Positions 23,184 through 32,266 of a stretch of 64,000 nucleotides of DNA are shown here, piece by piece. Both the position numbers and the translations under genes were made by a program. Every line of letters begins with the position of its first letter. Positions within the stretch are counted from its first letter, which is position 1. The notes under the pieces were generated by a model, which worked only from the letters and a program-made list of their open reading frames with translations, was not told the origin of the DNA and did not search any database. Source of the stretch: an uncultured Oceanospirillales bacterium (GTDB taxonomy: Bacteria; Pseudomonadota; Gammaproteobacteria; Xanthomonadales; SZUA-36); assembly GCA_913055655.1 (NCBI GenBank), contig CAJXKA010000005.1, positions 124,001-188,000 of the forward strand, in the 5' to 3' direction.

Positions 23184-24464
23184 TCAGTTGTTCTTGGGGT
23201 CGTGCGCCCTGACGGGCTCGATGCGCCCGCCCAGCAGCCACACGGCCAGCACGGCCAGGGGTACCAGCAGGGCGCCCATCACGAAAAAGGGCACGTAGGA
23301 TTCCTGGGTGATCAGTGGCACCAGCCAGATGGTGATGATCACGCCCAGCACGGCGGCGGTGCCGCCGACGCCGGCCAGCGAGCCGACGGATTTACCGGAG
23401 AAGAAGTCGCTGGGCAGGGTCTGGATGTTGCCGATGGCGATCTGGAATCCGAACAGGATCAGCGCGATCAGCAATACGGCCAGCAAAGGCGTGGCGGCCG
23501 TGGCGGTCGCCAGCAGCGACGGCAGCATGATCACGCCACCCAGCGTGATCGTGAACTTGCGTGCCTTGTCGACACTCCAGCCGCGTCCCATCAGGTGGCC
23601 CGCCAGCCAACCGCCGAACACGCTGCCGGCCGCGGCGCCGACGTAGGGCACCCAGGCGAACAGTCCGATCTGTTTCACGTCGAATCCGAACTGGTCGGCC
23701 AGGTAGATGGGCAACCAGGACACGAAAAGCCACCACACCGGGTCGAGGAAGAACCGCGACACGATGACGGCCCACGACTGGCGATAACGCATCATCTCCA
23801 GCCAACTGGGCGCGTGCAGGTCGCTTGAATCCGCTTCGCCGGCAGCGCGACCGCCCAGGATCAGGGCGCGCTCCTCTTCGGTGATCCAGGGGTGATGTTC
23901 CGGGTCGGCCCGGTAGACCACCAGCCAGGGCACGATCCAGACGATGCCCAGCGAAGCCACGACGACGAACGTCGCCTGCCAGCCCAGCATCAGGTACAGC
24001 CAGGCCACCAGCGGCACCGAGATCACGGCGCCCAGCGAGGCACCGGAATTGAAGATCCCCTGCGCCAGTGCGCGCTGGCGAACCGGGAACCACTCTGCGT
24101 TGGCCTTGGTGGCGCCCGGCCAGTTGCCGGCCTCGCCCACCGCCAGGCCGAACCGCACCAGGCCGAACGCGCCGGCCGTACGCACGATGGCATGGGCAGC
24201 GGTGAACGCCGACCAGACCACGATCGACAGCAGGAAGCCGAAGCGAGTGCCGATCATGTCGAACACCTTGCCGAACAGCGACTGGCCGACCGCGTAACCG
24301 ACCATGAAAAACGTCAGGATGAGCGCATAGTCGCTCTTGTCCATACCCAGGTCTTCGGACATTCCGGGCCACATGACGGCGAGTGCATTCCTGTCGATGT
24401 AGTTGATCACCGTGGCGGTCGCCACCAGCGAGACCACGAACCACCTTAAGCCTTTTATTTTCAT
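23184..24464 (-). CDS. MFS transporter, ACS (anion:cation symporter) family, probable uronate importer
   Basis: 426 residues, 12 predicted membrane spans. The start MKIKGLRWFVVSLVATATVINYIDRNALAVMWP and the VGEAGNWPGATKANAEWFP block are signatures of the hexuronate/ACS branch (ExuT-like). It would bring unsaturated monouronate or DEH across the inner membrane after lyase action. It lies 13 bases after the PL17 gene and 15 bases before the SDR gene, so all three are cotranscribed. Confidence 0.9.
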   Translation of the reverse strand: MKIKGLRWFVVSLVATATVINYIDRNALAVMWPGMSEDLGMDKSDYALILTFFMVGYAVGQSLFGKVFDMIGTRFGFLLSIVVWSAFTAAHAIVRTAGAFGLVRFGLAVGEAGNWPGATKANAEWFPVRQRALAQGIFNSGASLGAVISVPLVAWLYLMLGWQATFVVVASLGIVWIVPWLVVYRADPEHHPWITEEERALILGGRAAGEADSSDLHAPSWLEMMRYRQSWAVIVSRFFLDPVWWLFVSWLPIYLADQFGFDVKQIGLFAWVPYVGAAAGSVFGGWLAGHLMGRGWSVDKARKFTITLGGVIMLPSLLATATAATPLLAVLLIALILFGFQIAIGNIQTLPSDFFSGKSVGSLAGVGGTAAVLGVIITIWLVPLITQESYVPFFVMGALLVPLAVLAVWLLGGRIEPVRAHDPKNN

Positions 24465-24477
24465 TGTCCTGTTGTCC

Positions 24478-26658
24478 TCACTCTTCGATCAGGGCGTAGT
24501 AACCGGTCCAACTGACGGTCCGCCCGGGAAGCATGACGCTGTGCTCGGCGTCGTGGTGCGCTTCATGCGCCAGCGCCAGCAGGGTGACGCCGCCGTTCGC
24601 GGCCTGGACCCGGATCACGTCGCCGTCGTCGCCGCTGTAACGTTCGATTGATTCGATGCCACTGGCGCTGCCGACGGTAAACTCGCGCGCGCTGTCGTAG
24701 GCGCCATGCGGCTCCAGCACCGCGAACCAGCTGGCGTCTTCAAGGTCGTCGGTGCGCAGCACCAGGCCCGGCTCGCTACGCAGGTTGAACTCGGGGTCGT
24801 TGGCGCCGGTGCGCGTGTACGTCACCGTGGATCCGGCGGGTGGAAGGATCGACCAGGTGTAGAACCGGCGGCCGTTCAGCCAGGTCAGGCGGAACGGCTC
24901 GTCGGCCGGTACACGGCTCTGACCGGTCTTCCAGAGGTGCTGGTAGCCATTGGCGTCACCCAGCGCGGACTGGGTGTCGGTTTGCGCCTCGACCGGGTGG
25001 CTGGTGATCGTCAGCTGCCCCTGGTAGTAGAACGGCAGGTCGTAGGTATGCGTTTCATCGCTACGCACGCGCAGCCGGTCGAATACCAGCGGACGCGGAA
25101 AGTGCCGGCTTTCGAGCATGGCCACGGTACGCTCCAGTGACACGCCGTCCCAGGCGCCGTCCACGCGCGCCGCAGCCACGCCACCGCCCGGCGCGGCTTC
25201 GAAAAACACCGCCTGCGTGCTGGTTTCCTCGCCCACTTTCCATTCACCGCCGAACTGACTCCGGCCGTCGACGACCAGGGTGTGGTGGGCCACGGTCTGC
25301 TTGGCCCAGCTGTCGTTCTCCGGCAGGTAGGCGCCGCCATGCTTTTCAACCACGTTCAGGAACCGCGCCGCGCCATAATCGGGGACCACCTCGCGACCAT
25401 CGTCGTAGAACAACCAGCCCAGGCGATCGAAATGGCCGTGGTTCATGCCTTGTGCGGTGGCCTTGAAGACCAGCACCGGATCGTCATCGGCAGCGCCGCC
25501 GCGTAACACGCTCAGCTGGCCGCGTTCACCTTCCGGCCCGTCACTGAAGTTCGCGGTGCGAAATTCGAATGCTTCTTCACTGCCGGTGGCGACGGCCTCG
25601 GCCAGCCGGAAGCCGGCACCGTTCAGCGCCGCCCGACCCTGGTAGCGGGCAATGTGAAAGAGTCCGCGGTCCGCCGTGGCGGCGTATGCCGCGGCCACGC
25701 CAAAGATCAGCTCCGGGGTGTCGAGGCCTTTGTCCTTGATGGCGTCGTTGACCGGAATGAATTTCCACGCGTATGTCAGCTGGATGGCCGTGTCGATGGC
25801 TTTCAGCACCACGCCGTCGCGGTAGTCGAGGATGCCGCGTTCCGGGTCGTTGCGGTCGATGGCCTGCGCGAACAGCACGAACGGCATCAGCGCGTAGCGC
25901 TGGTAGTACGGGCCTTCCGAGTAGTAGCCGTCGGGCGAGAACAGTTCATCCAGCTGGCGCAGGAAACCACCGGTGCCGCTGCCGTCGAGGCCGTAAAGCG
26001 CCTGTCGGACCATCGCGTCATCGCCCAGCACGTAGCCGGTCATGCCCACCGCGGCCACGGCCCAGGTGCCGTGATTGTGAATCTTGTCGAACAGCTTTGG
26101 CTGCTCGGTGGACAGGAACGATGCCAGCGGCCGGAACAGGTCACGCTCCAGCCGTGCGCGGCGGTTGGTGTCGAGCGCCGTGTAGATGGCATCGTAGCCC
26201 TGGATGGCGTACACCAGCCATACTGTCTCGTTCAGGCTCTGCCAGAACAGGCGCCCCGGGGTGCTGGAACGGATTACGGGGTGCCGGCCCAGGTTCGGGT
26301 AGAGGTCGGCGTAGCGATCGAGCAGGTCGGCGGCAAAGTCGACATAGCTTTCGTCACCGGTGAGCAGGAAAAGCTGGCCCGCGCGATAGATGGCCACTGC
26401 ATTGGCCTTGTGGCGTTCATGGGTGTAGCCGCCACCGCCATCGACAGGTTGAGGTACGTCCGGGGGTGACGCCAGCAGTGGGTCGACGGCCGCGCGCGCC
26501 TCGTCGATGGCCGCCTGGTACAACGGCGGCATCGGCTCGGCCGCACGCATGGCGTGGGCCTCGTCGGCCGAAGTCAGCAGGCGGGGATGATCATTCGCGC
26601 CAAACGCCGACGACACGGCCAGCATCATGACGATCAACGCGAACAGGTAATATCTCAT
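24478..26658 (-). CDS. PL17 exolytic oligoalginate lyase, exported
   Basis: 726 residues from the ATG at 26658, which overlaps the PL6 stop (ATGA). The leader ends SSAFGAN. The alpha-toroid domain holds KIHNHGTWAVAAVGM (N195, H196) and DGYYSEGPYYQRYALMPF (Y252); later GGAYLPEND supplies Y444. These four sit at a constant offset of six from N201, H202, Y258 and Y450 of Saccharophagus Alg17C, so the catalytic set is complete. H409 in MNHGHFDRLG fits the heparinase II/III-like sheet domain. The enzyme would release monouronate (DEH) from oligoalginate in the periplasm, downstream of the PL6 lyase. Confidence 0.94.
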   Translation of the reverse strand: MRYYLFALIVMMLAVSSAFGANDHPRLLTSADEAHAMRAAEPMPPLYQAAIDEARAAVDPLLASPPDVPQPVDGGGGYTHERHKANAVAIYRAGQLFLLTGDESYVDFAADLLDRYADLYPNLGRHPVIRSSTPGRLFWQSLNETVWLVYAIQGYDAIYTALDTNRRARLERDLFRPLASFLSTEQPKLFDKIHNHGTWAVAAVGMTGYVLGDDAMVRQALYGLDGSGTGGFLRQLDELFSPDGYYSEGPYYQRYALMPFVLFAQAIDRNDPERGILDYRDGVVLKAIDTAIQLTYAWKFIPVNDAIKDKGLDTPELIFGVAAAYAATADRGLFHIARYQGRAALNGAGFRLAEAVATGSEEAFEFRTANFSDGPEGERGQLSVLRGGAADDDPVLVFKATAQGMNHGHFDRLGWLFYDDGREVVPDYGAARFLNVVEKHGGAYLPENDSWAKQTVAHHTLVVDGRSQFGGEWKVGEETSTQAVFFEAAPGGGVAAARVDGAWDGVSLERTVAMLESRHFPRPLVFDRLRVRSDETHTYDLPFYYQGQLTITSHPVEAQTDTQSALGDANGYQHLWKTGQSRVPADEPFRLTWLNGRRFYTWSILPPAGSTVTYTRTGANDPEFNLRSEPGLVLRTDDLEDASWFAVLEPHGAYDSAREFTVGSASGIESIERYSGDDGDVIRVQAANGGVTLLALAHEAHHDAEHSVMLPGRTVSWTGYYALIEE

Positions 26659-28880
26659 CAAGAAGTCTCCAGTGGTCCGATGACCGGCTCGCCGGTGTCA
26701 TCGAGGGTATTGTCGAACACCCGTGTGACCGGCTCGCCGACGGTTTCGACGACGCGGACCGGTGCGCTGGCTGTAAAGCCGTTGTCGTGAATGGTGACTC
26801 GCTGCACACCGTGTAGCGTGATCGAAGCGTGGTCGCGGTTACGGGCGCCATGACCGACGTTCTCGAATGTCGATGCCGCCACCATGACGCGCGGGCCGAA
26901 GGTGCTCTCGTCGCGCCCGCCGCGGTAAACCGTCATGACCGGGCCGCCGATATCGGTGAATCGCGACCCGGTGATGTCGATGACCTCGGCGTTGTACAGG
27001 CCCAGGTCATCACGTTCGACGTCCAGGGCGAGCACGGCGCCACTGATCGTTTCGAACACCGAGTTTTCGATGACAATCGCATCGGCGAACGTGCCTTTCG
27101 CCACGGCCAGAACGTCAAACCCGTGATTGACATCCAGGTTGGCAATCCGTACATCGCGAAGCGCCAGCGAGTAGTTGTCGGTCATGGCGCTGCGTTGGGT
27201 GCGAATGACGGCGTTGCCTGCGCGATCAGGCGCGGCGGCGCCGTCAATGTCTAGCGATTGCAGTTCCAGCCGTCCGCCGGGCACCAGCTCAAACAGCGCG
27301 GTGCGCTCGAAACGCACGCGCGGCCGCTCCTGCCCAGCTGCGCCCCGGAAGGTCAGCGGCCGATCGATACGCAGCAGTTTCTGCACCCGGTAAGCGCCCG
27401 GCGCCAGTTCGATGATATCGCCCGGGGCGGCCGCGACCACCGCGTCGAACAGCTCGCCCTCGGCCGCAGTCACACGGCGAACCGGGCGCGTACCTGCATC
27501 GCCCAGGTCCGGCTTGGCGTACCAGCCCACGCCGGTGGCGTCACGCGGGGTCACCACCAGGTCGGGCGACGCCCCCTTGCCCCGCCAGCGGGGGTCGCTC
27601 GGGTAGAGCAGGCCGTTTTCGGCCCGTGCCATGACCAGTGATTCGGCCTCGAACCCGCCGCCGAACTGGGCCGCGACCGCGGGAGTGGCCACGTTGCCCT
27701 CGAAACCGATACCACCGATATCGTCGTGGATGCCGAACACGGCCCGGTCGTCGGCGTCCCGGACCAGGTTGTCGCGAAAAACCGTGTCTGTGGGCACCGC
27801 GGAACGTTCAGCGTCCGACCCCGCAGCCAATTCGACATGATCGACGTCTACCAGCGTGTTGTTTTCGACGACTACATCGGCCACAGGCATGTAGCGGTTC
27901 ACCGGCGAGTCGGGTACGCCATTCATGATGGTCAACCCGGCGCCAAAGCGATAGCCGGTCAGGCCTTCCAGGTAATTGCCACGCACCACCTGCCGCTGGT
28001 TGATGACGCGAATGCCACCCGTATTGGGCACACCGTTGCCCAGGAAGACATTGTCCTCGACCCGGTTGCCGTTGCCATGCCGCAACGTCAGCGTGCCCCG
28101 TGATTCATGGAACACGTTGTTGCGGAACAGGTTGCCCCCGGATTTGCTGGAAATGATTTCCACTTCGCCATCGCAGCGCTCAAACCAGTTGTTCTCGACG
28201 ACGGTCAGCGAGTCGAACATCGAGTAGTGGCTGGTACCGATGCGCAGGGTTTCACCACCGTTGGAGCCCAGGATAGGCCGCGGTCCGAAATAGTTGTGGT
28301 CGATACGATGGCCGTTCTCGCGGCTGTCCTCGGTATTCAGGCGCACCGCCAGCGTGACACCCGCGTTGTTCTTGCCGACCAGGTGATTATGGTCGAAACG
28401 GTTATTGCGACCATACAGCACGACCCAGTGGTCTGACTCAGCCCGTTCTGGCGGGTTGAATCGATCGATGACCACGCCGGTAACGCGCGAGTGGTGGGCG
28501 AGGTGTTCCGAATTACGCCGGAAAGCAATCACTTCGCCCGACGGCGTATGACCGTCACGGAACACCAGGCCGCTGACCACCAGGTGCCGGCCCGCGAGGC
28601 GCAAGCGAGACTGTCCGGTCAGCACCGCGCCGCCCGGTGTCTCGGCACGAAGGGTGATGGGCCGACCCGGCTCACCTTCGCCCTGGAACACCGACTCGAA
28701 GTCGTGCCATTCGCCGTCGGCCAGGACGATCGTGTCACCGGGACTCGCCGCATCGACCGCTGCCCTGAACGCCTCGGCGTCGCTCACTCGCATTTCGCCG
28801 GCGACGACCGGCGTCGCGTAACCGCACGTCATCGCCAGCGCGACAATCGCGATTCGGGCAGGCGTGTTCCATTTCAGCAT
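26658..28880 (-). CDS. PL6 alginate lyase with two beta-helix domains (AlyGC-like), exported
   Basis: 740 residues from the ATG at 28880; the reading frame extends ten codons further upstream but MLKWNTPARIAIVALAMTCG is a proper leader ending VVAGE. The first parallel beta-helix contains CDGEVEIISSKSGG (calcium ligands E239 and E241, catalytic base K246) and SRGTLTLRHGNGN (catalytic acid R267). The spacing equals E213, E215, K220, R241 of AlyGC. A second beta-helix covers roughly residues 450-735, also as in AlyGC, which is an exolytic poly-G enzyme. It follows the receptor gene across a 64-base gap with a hairpin and is coupled to PL17 by a 4-base overlap. Confidence 0.94.
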   Translation of the reverse strand: MLKWNTPARIAIVALAMTCGYATPVVAGEMRVSDAEAFRAAVDAASPGDTIVLADGEWHDFESVFQGEGEPGRPITLRAETPGGAVLTGQSRLRLAGRHLVVSGLVFRDGHTPSGEVIAFRRNSEHLAHHSRVTGVVIDRFNPPERAESDHWVVLYGRNNRFDHNHLVGKNNAGVTLAVRLNTEDSRENGHRIDHNYFGPRPILGSNGGETLRIGTSHYSMFDSLTVVENNWFERCDGEVEIISSKSGGNLFRNNVFHESRGTLTLRHGNGNRVEDNVFLGNGVPNTGGIRVINQRQVVRGNYLEGLTGYRFGAGLTIMNGVPDSPVNRYMPVADVVVENNTLVDVDHVELAAGSDAERSAVPTDTVFRDNLVRDADDRAVFGIHDDIGGIGFEGNVATPAVAAQFGGGFEAESLVMARAENGLLYPSDPRWRGKGASPDLVVTPRDATGVGWYAKPDLGDAGTRPVRRVTAAEGELFDAVVAAAPGDIIELAPGAYRVQKLLRIDRPLTFRGAAGQERPRVRFERTALFELVPGGRLELQSLDIDGAAAPDRAGNAVIRTQRSAMTDNYSLALRDVRIANLDVNHGFDVLAVAKGTFADAIVIENSVFETISGAVLALDVERDDLGLYNAEVIDITGSRFTDIGGPVMTVYRGGRDESTFGPRVMVAASTFENVGHGARNRDHASITLHGVQRVTIHDNGFTASAPVRVVETVGEPVTRVFDNTLDDTGEPVIGPLETS

Positions 28881-28899
28881 GCTGTGTTTCGTCCGGGTC

Positions 28900-28924
28900 G
28901 CCGGCCCCACTCCTGGGGGCCGGC
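28900..28924 (-). promoter_or_regulatory. Intercistronic hairpin between the TonB receptor and PL6 genes
   Basis: Perfect nine-base stem GCCGGCCCC / GGGGCCGGC with a seven-base loop, lying in the 64-base gap. No T-run follows, so it is not a standard terminator. It may stabilise or help process the receptor transcript and lower expression of the lyases relative to the receptor. Confidence 0.6.
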
Positions 28925-28944
28925 TTTCGATGGTACCGCGATGA

Positions 28945-31932
28945 TCAGAACCGGGCCCGCAGGCTCAGGAAGTACATCGGGCTGTAATCGTTGAGTTCCG
29001 ACAGGCTGCTGATGGTCGGAATACGCTGCACCTTGGGTTCGTCCAGCAGGTTGATGCCTTCCAGCTTCATGGAAAGGTGGCTGTTGATCCGCCAGGTCAG
29101 GCGCGCTTCGACCGTGCTATTGTCGTCGACGTAGCGGATGATGCCCGGCGAGGAGATGAACTGCTGGAAGTACTCGCTGCGGCTCTTGTAGATGAATTGC
29201 ATGTCGACCGGACCAATGCCCCAGTACACCTGGCCGGAAAACACGTTCTTCGAGAAACCAAACAGGTTGGCCGGCGGCAGGATACCGACGCGTCGGGAGA
29301 CGACGTTGCCGTCTTCGTCGACCACCTCCGCGTCACCCCAGTTGCCGTCCTCGAATTCGAAATCGGAATCCGCCCAGTTGTAGCTCAATTTGCCGCCCAG
29401 GCCGCTGAAGATGCCGGGCAGGTAGGTGAACGCATGCGACGCCGTGACTTCAAAGCCATACAAGGTATTGGTGGTCTCGTCCGTGGCGAAGGTGGTGACG
29501 TCCGCGATCACCGGCTGGCCGTCCACCAGGAAGGTTTCCTCGCGCTGGATGTTCCTGAATCCACCCTGGAACGACTTGTAGTAGGTGCCGAACGCCAGGA
29601 GTGTGTCCTCGTTCGGGTACCACTCGATCGCCGCGTCGAAGTTCCACGACATCAGCGGCTCCAGGTCGGGGTTGCCGGTGGCCGTCGCCGACGCGACCAG
29701 GTCGTCCAGTGACGTGGCGTCGTCGTCATCGACGTTGAACGATCGGCCATAGCCCATATCGGAGGGGTCCGGGCGCGACATGCCGCGGTAGATACCGCCA
29801 CGCAACAACAGGTTTTCGTCCAGGTCCACGACCAGGTTCACGCTGGGCAGGAACTCCGTGTAGCTGCTGCCGCCAGCTACCTGGTAGAGGTTTTCGGGGT
29901 CCTCTTCGACGCGGATGGTGCCGTCGGGGTTTTGCACGGTCGTGAATGTCGTACGGTTTCCGATTGAGGTCACGTCGGTATTTACCACGCGAACGCCGAA
30001 GTTGCCGCGCACCGGGAGACCCGCGAATTCACCCATGTAATTGGCCTGCAGGTAGCCCGCGATGGTGCTTTCCTCAACGTCGATGCTCTGCACCGACGGC
30101 CCGGCGACCGGCCAGGACCAGTCCCCACCCGTGAATTCGTTGACCAGGCACAGCGGGTCGAATGTGGCGAAGGTATTGCCTGTGCCCGATGCGATTACGT
30201 TGCCGTTCTCGTCCACGTTGGTGACCATGTTCTGGCCGTTTAGCGGGTTCGACATGAAACCCGGCTCCGGAAAATCGGTGCGACAGGCCAGGCTCGCGCC
30301 CTGGATCGCATCGTCAGCGAACGTGCGTTCGTCACGGTTGCGTGGGCTGGCGACCAGCTCGAGCTCGGAGTAACGCAGTCCACCCTCGATATCGGTGATG
30401 AAACCGCCACCCATTTCAAGGTCGAAATCAGTCCGGAACGCACTGATCGTGTTTTCGGTGTCTTGATTCAGGTCGATTCGGGTACGGGCAGAGTCGGCGA
30501 ACAGGTCGTGGTTGGTCACGTCAAAGTTCTCGACGGTGACGGTGGTGATATCAGCCGGCCCGCCGTTGACAACGTACCAGGCATTGGGCCGGTCCGTACC
30601 GGCCGGCACGTCATTGCCGTAAATATCGTTGTCTTCCGATTGCAGGCGGGTATGAACAATGTACTCCTGGCGCGCAGTATTCGAGTACGAGGCATCGAAT
30701 GACAGCAACAGCCGATCGGTCGCCTGGAACTCGACATCCAGTCCCGTGCCTTTGTATTCCTCGCCGCGCTCGGCCCAGGAGCTTAACGTCTCGATCCGGC
30801 CAAAGTTGGCGAATTCACTGATGATGCCGTTATCGCCGACGACCAGGCCGTCCGGGTGCACGATGCGCTGCTCGGCGAACACCAGGTCGTTGCGCACCTC
30901 TGAAAACGTCCGGCTGGACCACTGCGCATCCCAGTTGATGTCCCAGCGCTCGTTGGGCTGGAACTGCATCGCGGCGAAGACCGACTCGCGGCTGTCGTCG
31001 GTGACGTTCTGGCGAAAGGCGCGCTGGCTGGGCACGAACACGAAAGGCGTGTTCACGTCCGGCGCCACGCCGGTGTCGGGGTCGACAACCAGGTCGAGCA
31101 TGCCGCCGCTGCTGTCGCAGTTGCCCAGGGCATACACACCGGACGAGGCGTTCGGGTCGTTGCGACAGGCGCGCCAGGCACTGCTGGAGCGCGATTCGGC
31201 CTCGGGATTGGAGTCCTGGTTGGTCTGCGCGCCAATGGAAAGCCCCAGCCGGCTGTCGCCACCCAGGTCCCATTGCCCGACATAGCTGCCGGTCGCCCGG
31301 TAGCCGTACTCGTGGTTGGCGCCGTGAATATCCGCGTTCTCGGGCTTGTAGCTGCCCTTCAGTTCGACCTGTGTACGCTGCCGGTCGTAATCGAGCGGCT
31401 TGAGCGTCTCCATCTCGATCAGGCCCGAGACACCACCCTCGATCAGTTCCGCCGACTGGGTCTTGTAGACCTTCAGTTCATTGAACAGCTCTGAGGGAAA
31501 CATGCTGAAGTTGACCGAACGGTCGCCGCTACCGTTGGTGGCCTCGCGGCCGTTGATGTTGGTCGAACTCAGGTAGGGCCCCATGCCGCGTATGGACACC
31601 TCGGTGGCGCCACCCTGCTCACGGTGGGAAACGACACTGGTTAGCGTTTCGAGCGCCTCGCCGATGGACAGCGCCGGGATATCGCCGATATCGTCGGAAG
31701 ACAGCGCCTCGACCACCATGTTCGACTCGCGTTTCACCTCGATCGACGACTGGATGGTGTTGCGGAACCCCTGCACCACCACCTCCTCGAGCACACTGTC
31801 TTCGTCATCTGCATTCTGCGCCAGGCCTGCCGGCGCCGCCACGAGGGTCATTAACCCGACAACGACCGCGAAACTGAGAGGATGCCGTGAAAGAGAAGGT
31901 AAAGCAGTGGAACGCAGATTGATCGATCGCAT
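28945..31932 (-). CDS. TonB-dependent receptor of the alginate operon
   Basis: 995 residues. A leader ends APAGLAQN, followed by VLEEVVVQGFRNTIQSSIEVKRESNMVVEA (TonB-box region and plug start), VSIRGMGPYLSSTNINGREATN and IEGGVSGLIEMETLKPLDYD (plug), and a long beta-barrel ending SPMYFLSLRARF with a terminal Phe. The order receptor, PL6, PL17, MFS, SDR on one strand indicates uptake of alginate oligosaccharides through the outer membrane. Its promoter at 32012-32040 carries likely GntR sites. An intervening hairpin may set its level apart from the lyase genes. Confidence 0.93.
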   Translation of the reverse strand: MRSINLRSTALPSLSRHPLSFAVVVGLMTLVAAPAGLAQNADDEDSVLEEVVVQGFRNTIQSSIEVKRESNMVVEALSSDDIGDIPALSIGEALETLTSVVSHREQGGATEVSIRGMGPYLSSTNINGREATNGSGDRSVNFSMFPSELFNELKVYKTQSAELIEGGVSGLIEMETLKPLDYDRQRTQVELKGSYKPENADIHGANHEYGYRATGSYVGQWDLGGDSRLGLSIGAQTNQDSNPEAESRSSSAWRACRNDPNASSGVYALGNCDSSGGMLDLVVDPDTGVAPDVNTPFVFVPSQRAFRQNVTDDSRESVFAAMQFQPNERWDINWDAQWSSRTFSEVRNDLVFAEQRIVHPDGLVVGDNGIISEFANFGRIETLSSWAERGEEYKGTGLDVEFQATDRLLLSFDASYSNTARQEYIVHTRLQSEDNDIYGNDVPAGTDRPNAWYVVNGGPADITTVTVENFDVTNHDLFADSARTRIDLNQDTENTISAFRTDFDLEMGGGFITDIEGGLRYSELELVASPRNRDERTFADDAIQGASLACRTDFPEPGFMSNPLNGQNMVTNVDENGNVIASGTGNTFATFDPLCLVNEFTGGDWSWPVAGPSVQSIDVEESTIAGYLQANYMGEFAGLPVRGNFGVRVVNTDVTSIGNRTTFTTVQNPDGTIRVEEDPENLYQVAGGSSYTEFLPSVNLVVDLDENLLLRGGIYRGMSRPDPSDMGYGRSFNVDDDDATSLDDLVASATATGNPDLEPLMSWNFDAAIEWYPNEDTLLAFGTYYKSFQGGFRNIQREETFLVDGQPVIADVTTFATDETTNTLYGFEVTASHAFTYLPGIFSGLGGKLSYNWADSDFEFEDGNWGDAEVVDEDGNVVSRRVGILPPANLFGFSKNVFSGQVYWGIGPVDMQFIYKSRSEYFQQFISSPGIIRYVDDNSTVEARLTWRINSHLSMKLEGINLLDEPKVQRIPTISSLSELNDYSPMYFLSLRARF

Positions 31933-32266
31933 GTGAAAGTACCTCGAGCCTGATTTTTGATGTCGTTTCCATGTTTTCTACATGGCCAGCCTGAAACCGG
32001 TTTATGGATTATTAATACCAATAATATCCATTATGGTCAACCTATTTTGAAAACCAAACTTACCAAATCGGTTAATAAAAAGGTTGACCATATGCTTGGC
32101 TCAAAGCAGAACCCGCAGCGAATCAGGCCCGATTTCTCGGTGAACAAAACTTTAAAATATTGTTTTATAGGTGGTTGTTACAATGTATGTCCAATTGTTT
32201 ATCTTTCCGATTATTTCGGCTAAGCTAACTATCAAACCAATTTTGACCCCGCAAGTGAGAGACGCC
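31933..32266. promoter_or_regulatory. Divergent control region between the alginate operon and its GntR regulator
   Basis: 334 AT-rich bases. For the minus-strand receptor: -35 TTGACC (32035-32040), 17 bases, -10 TATTAA (32012-32017). The -35 overlaps ATGGTCAACCT (32033-32043), whose exact reverse complement AGGTTGACCAT lies at 32081-32091, giving an 11-base inverted repeat with a 37-base spacer. TAATACCAAT at 32013-32022 overlaps the -10 and is shared with the palindrome at 17300. TGGT/ACC half-sites fit GntR/FCD binding. Looped repression of the receptor and autoregulation of the regulator is a reasonable reading. The regulator's own promoter was not located with confidence. Confidence 0.65.
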
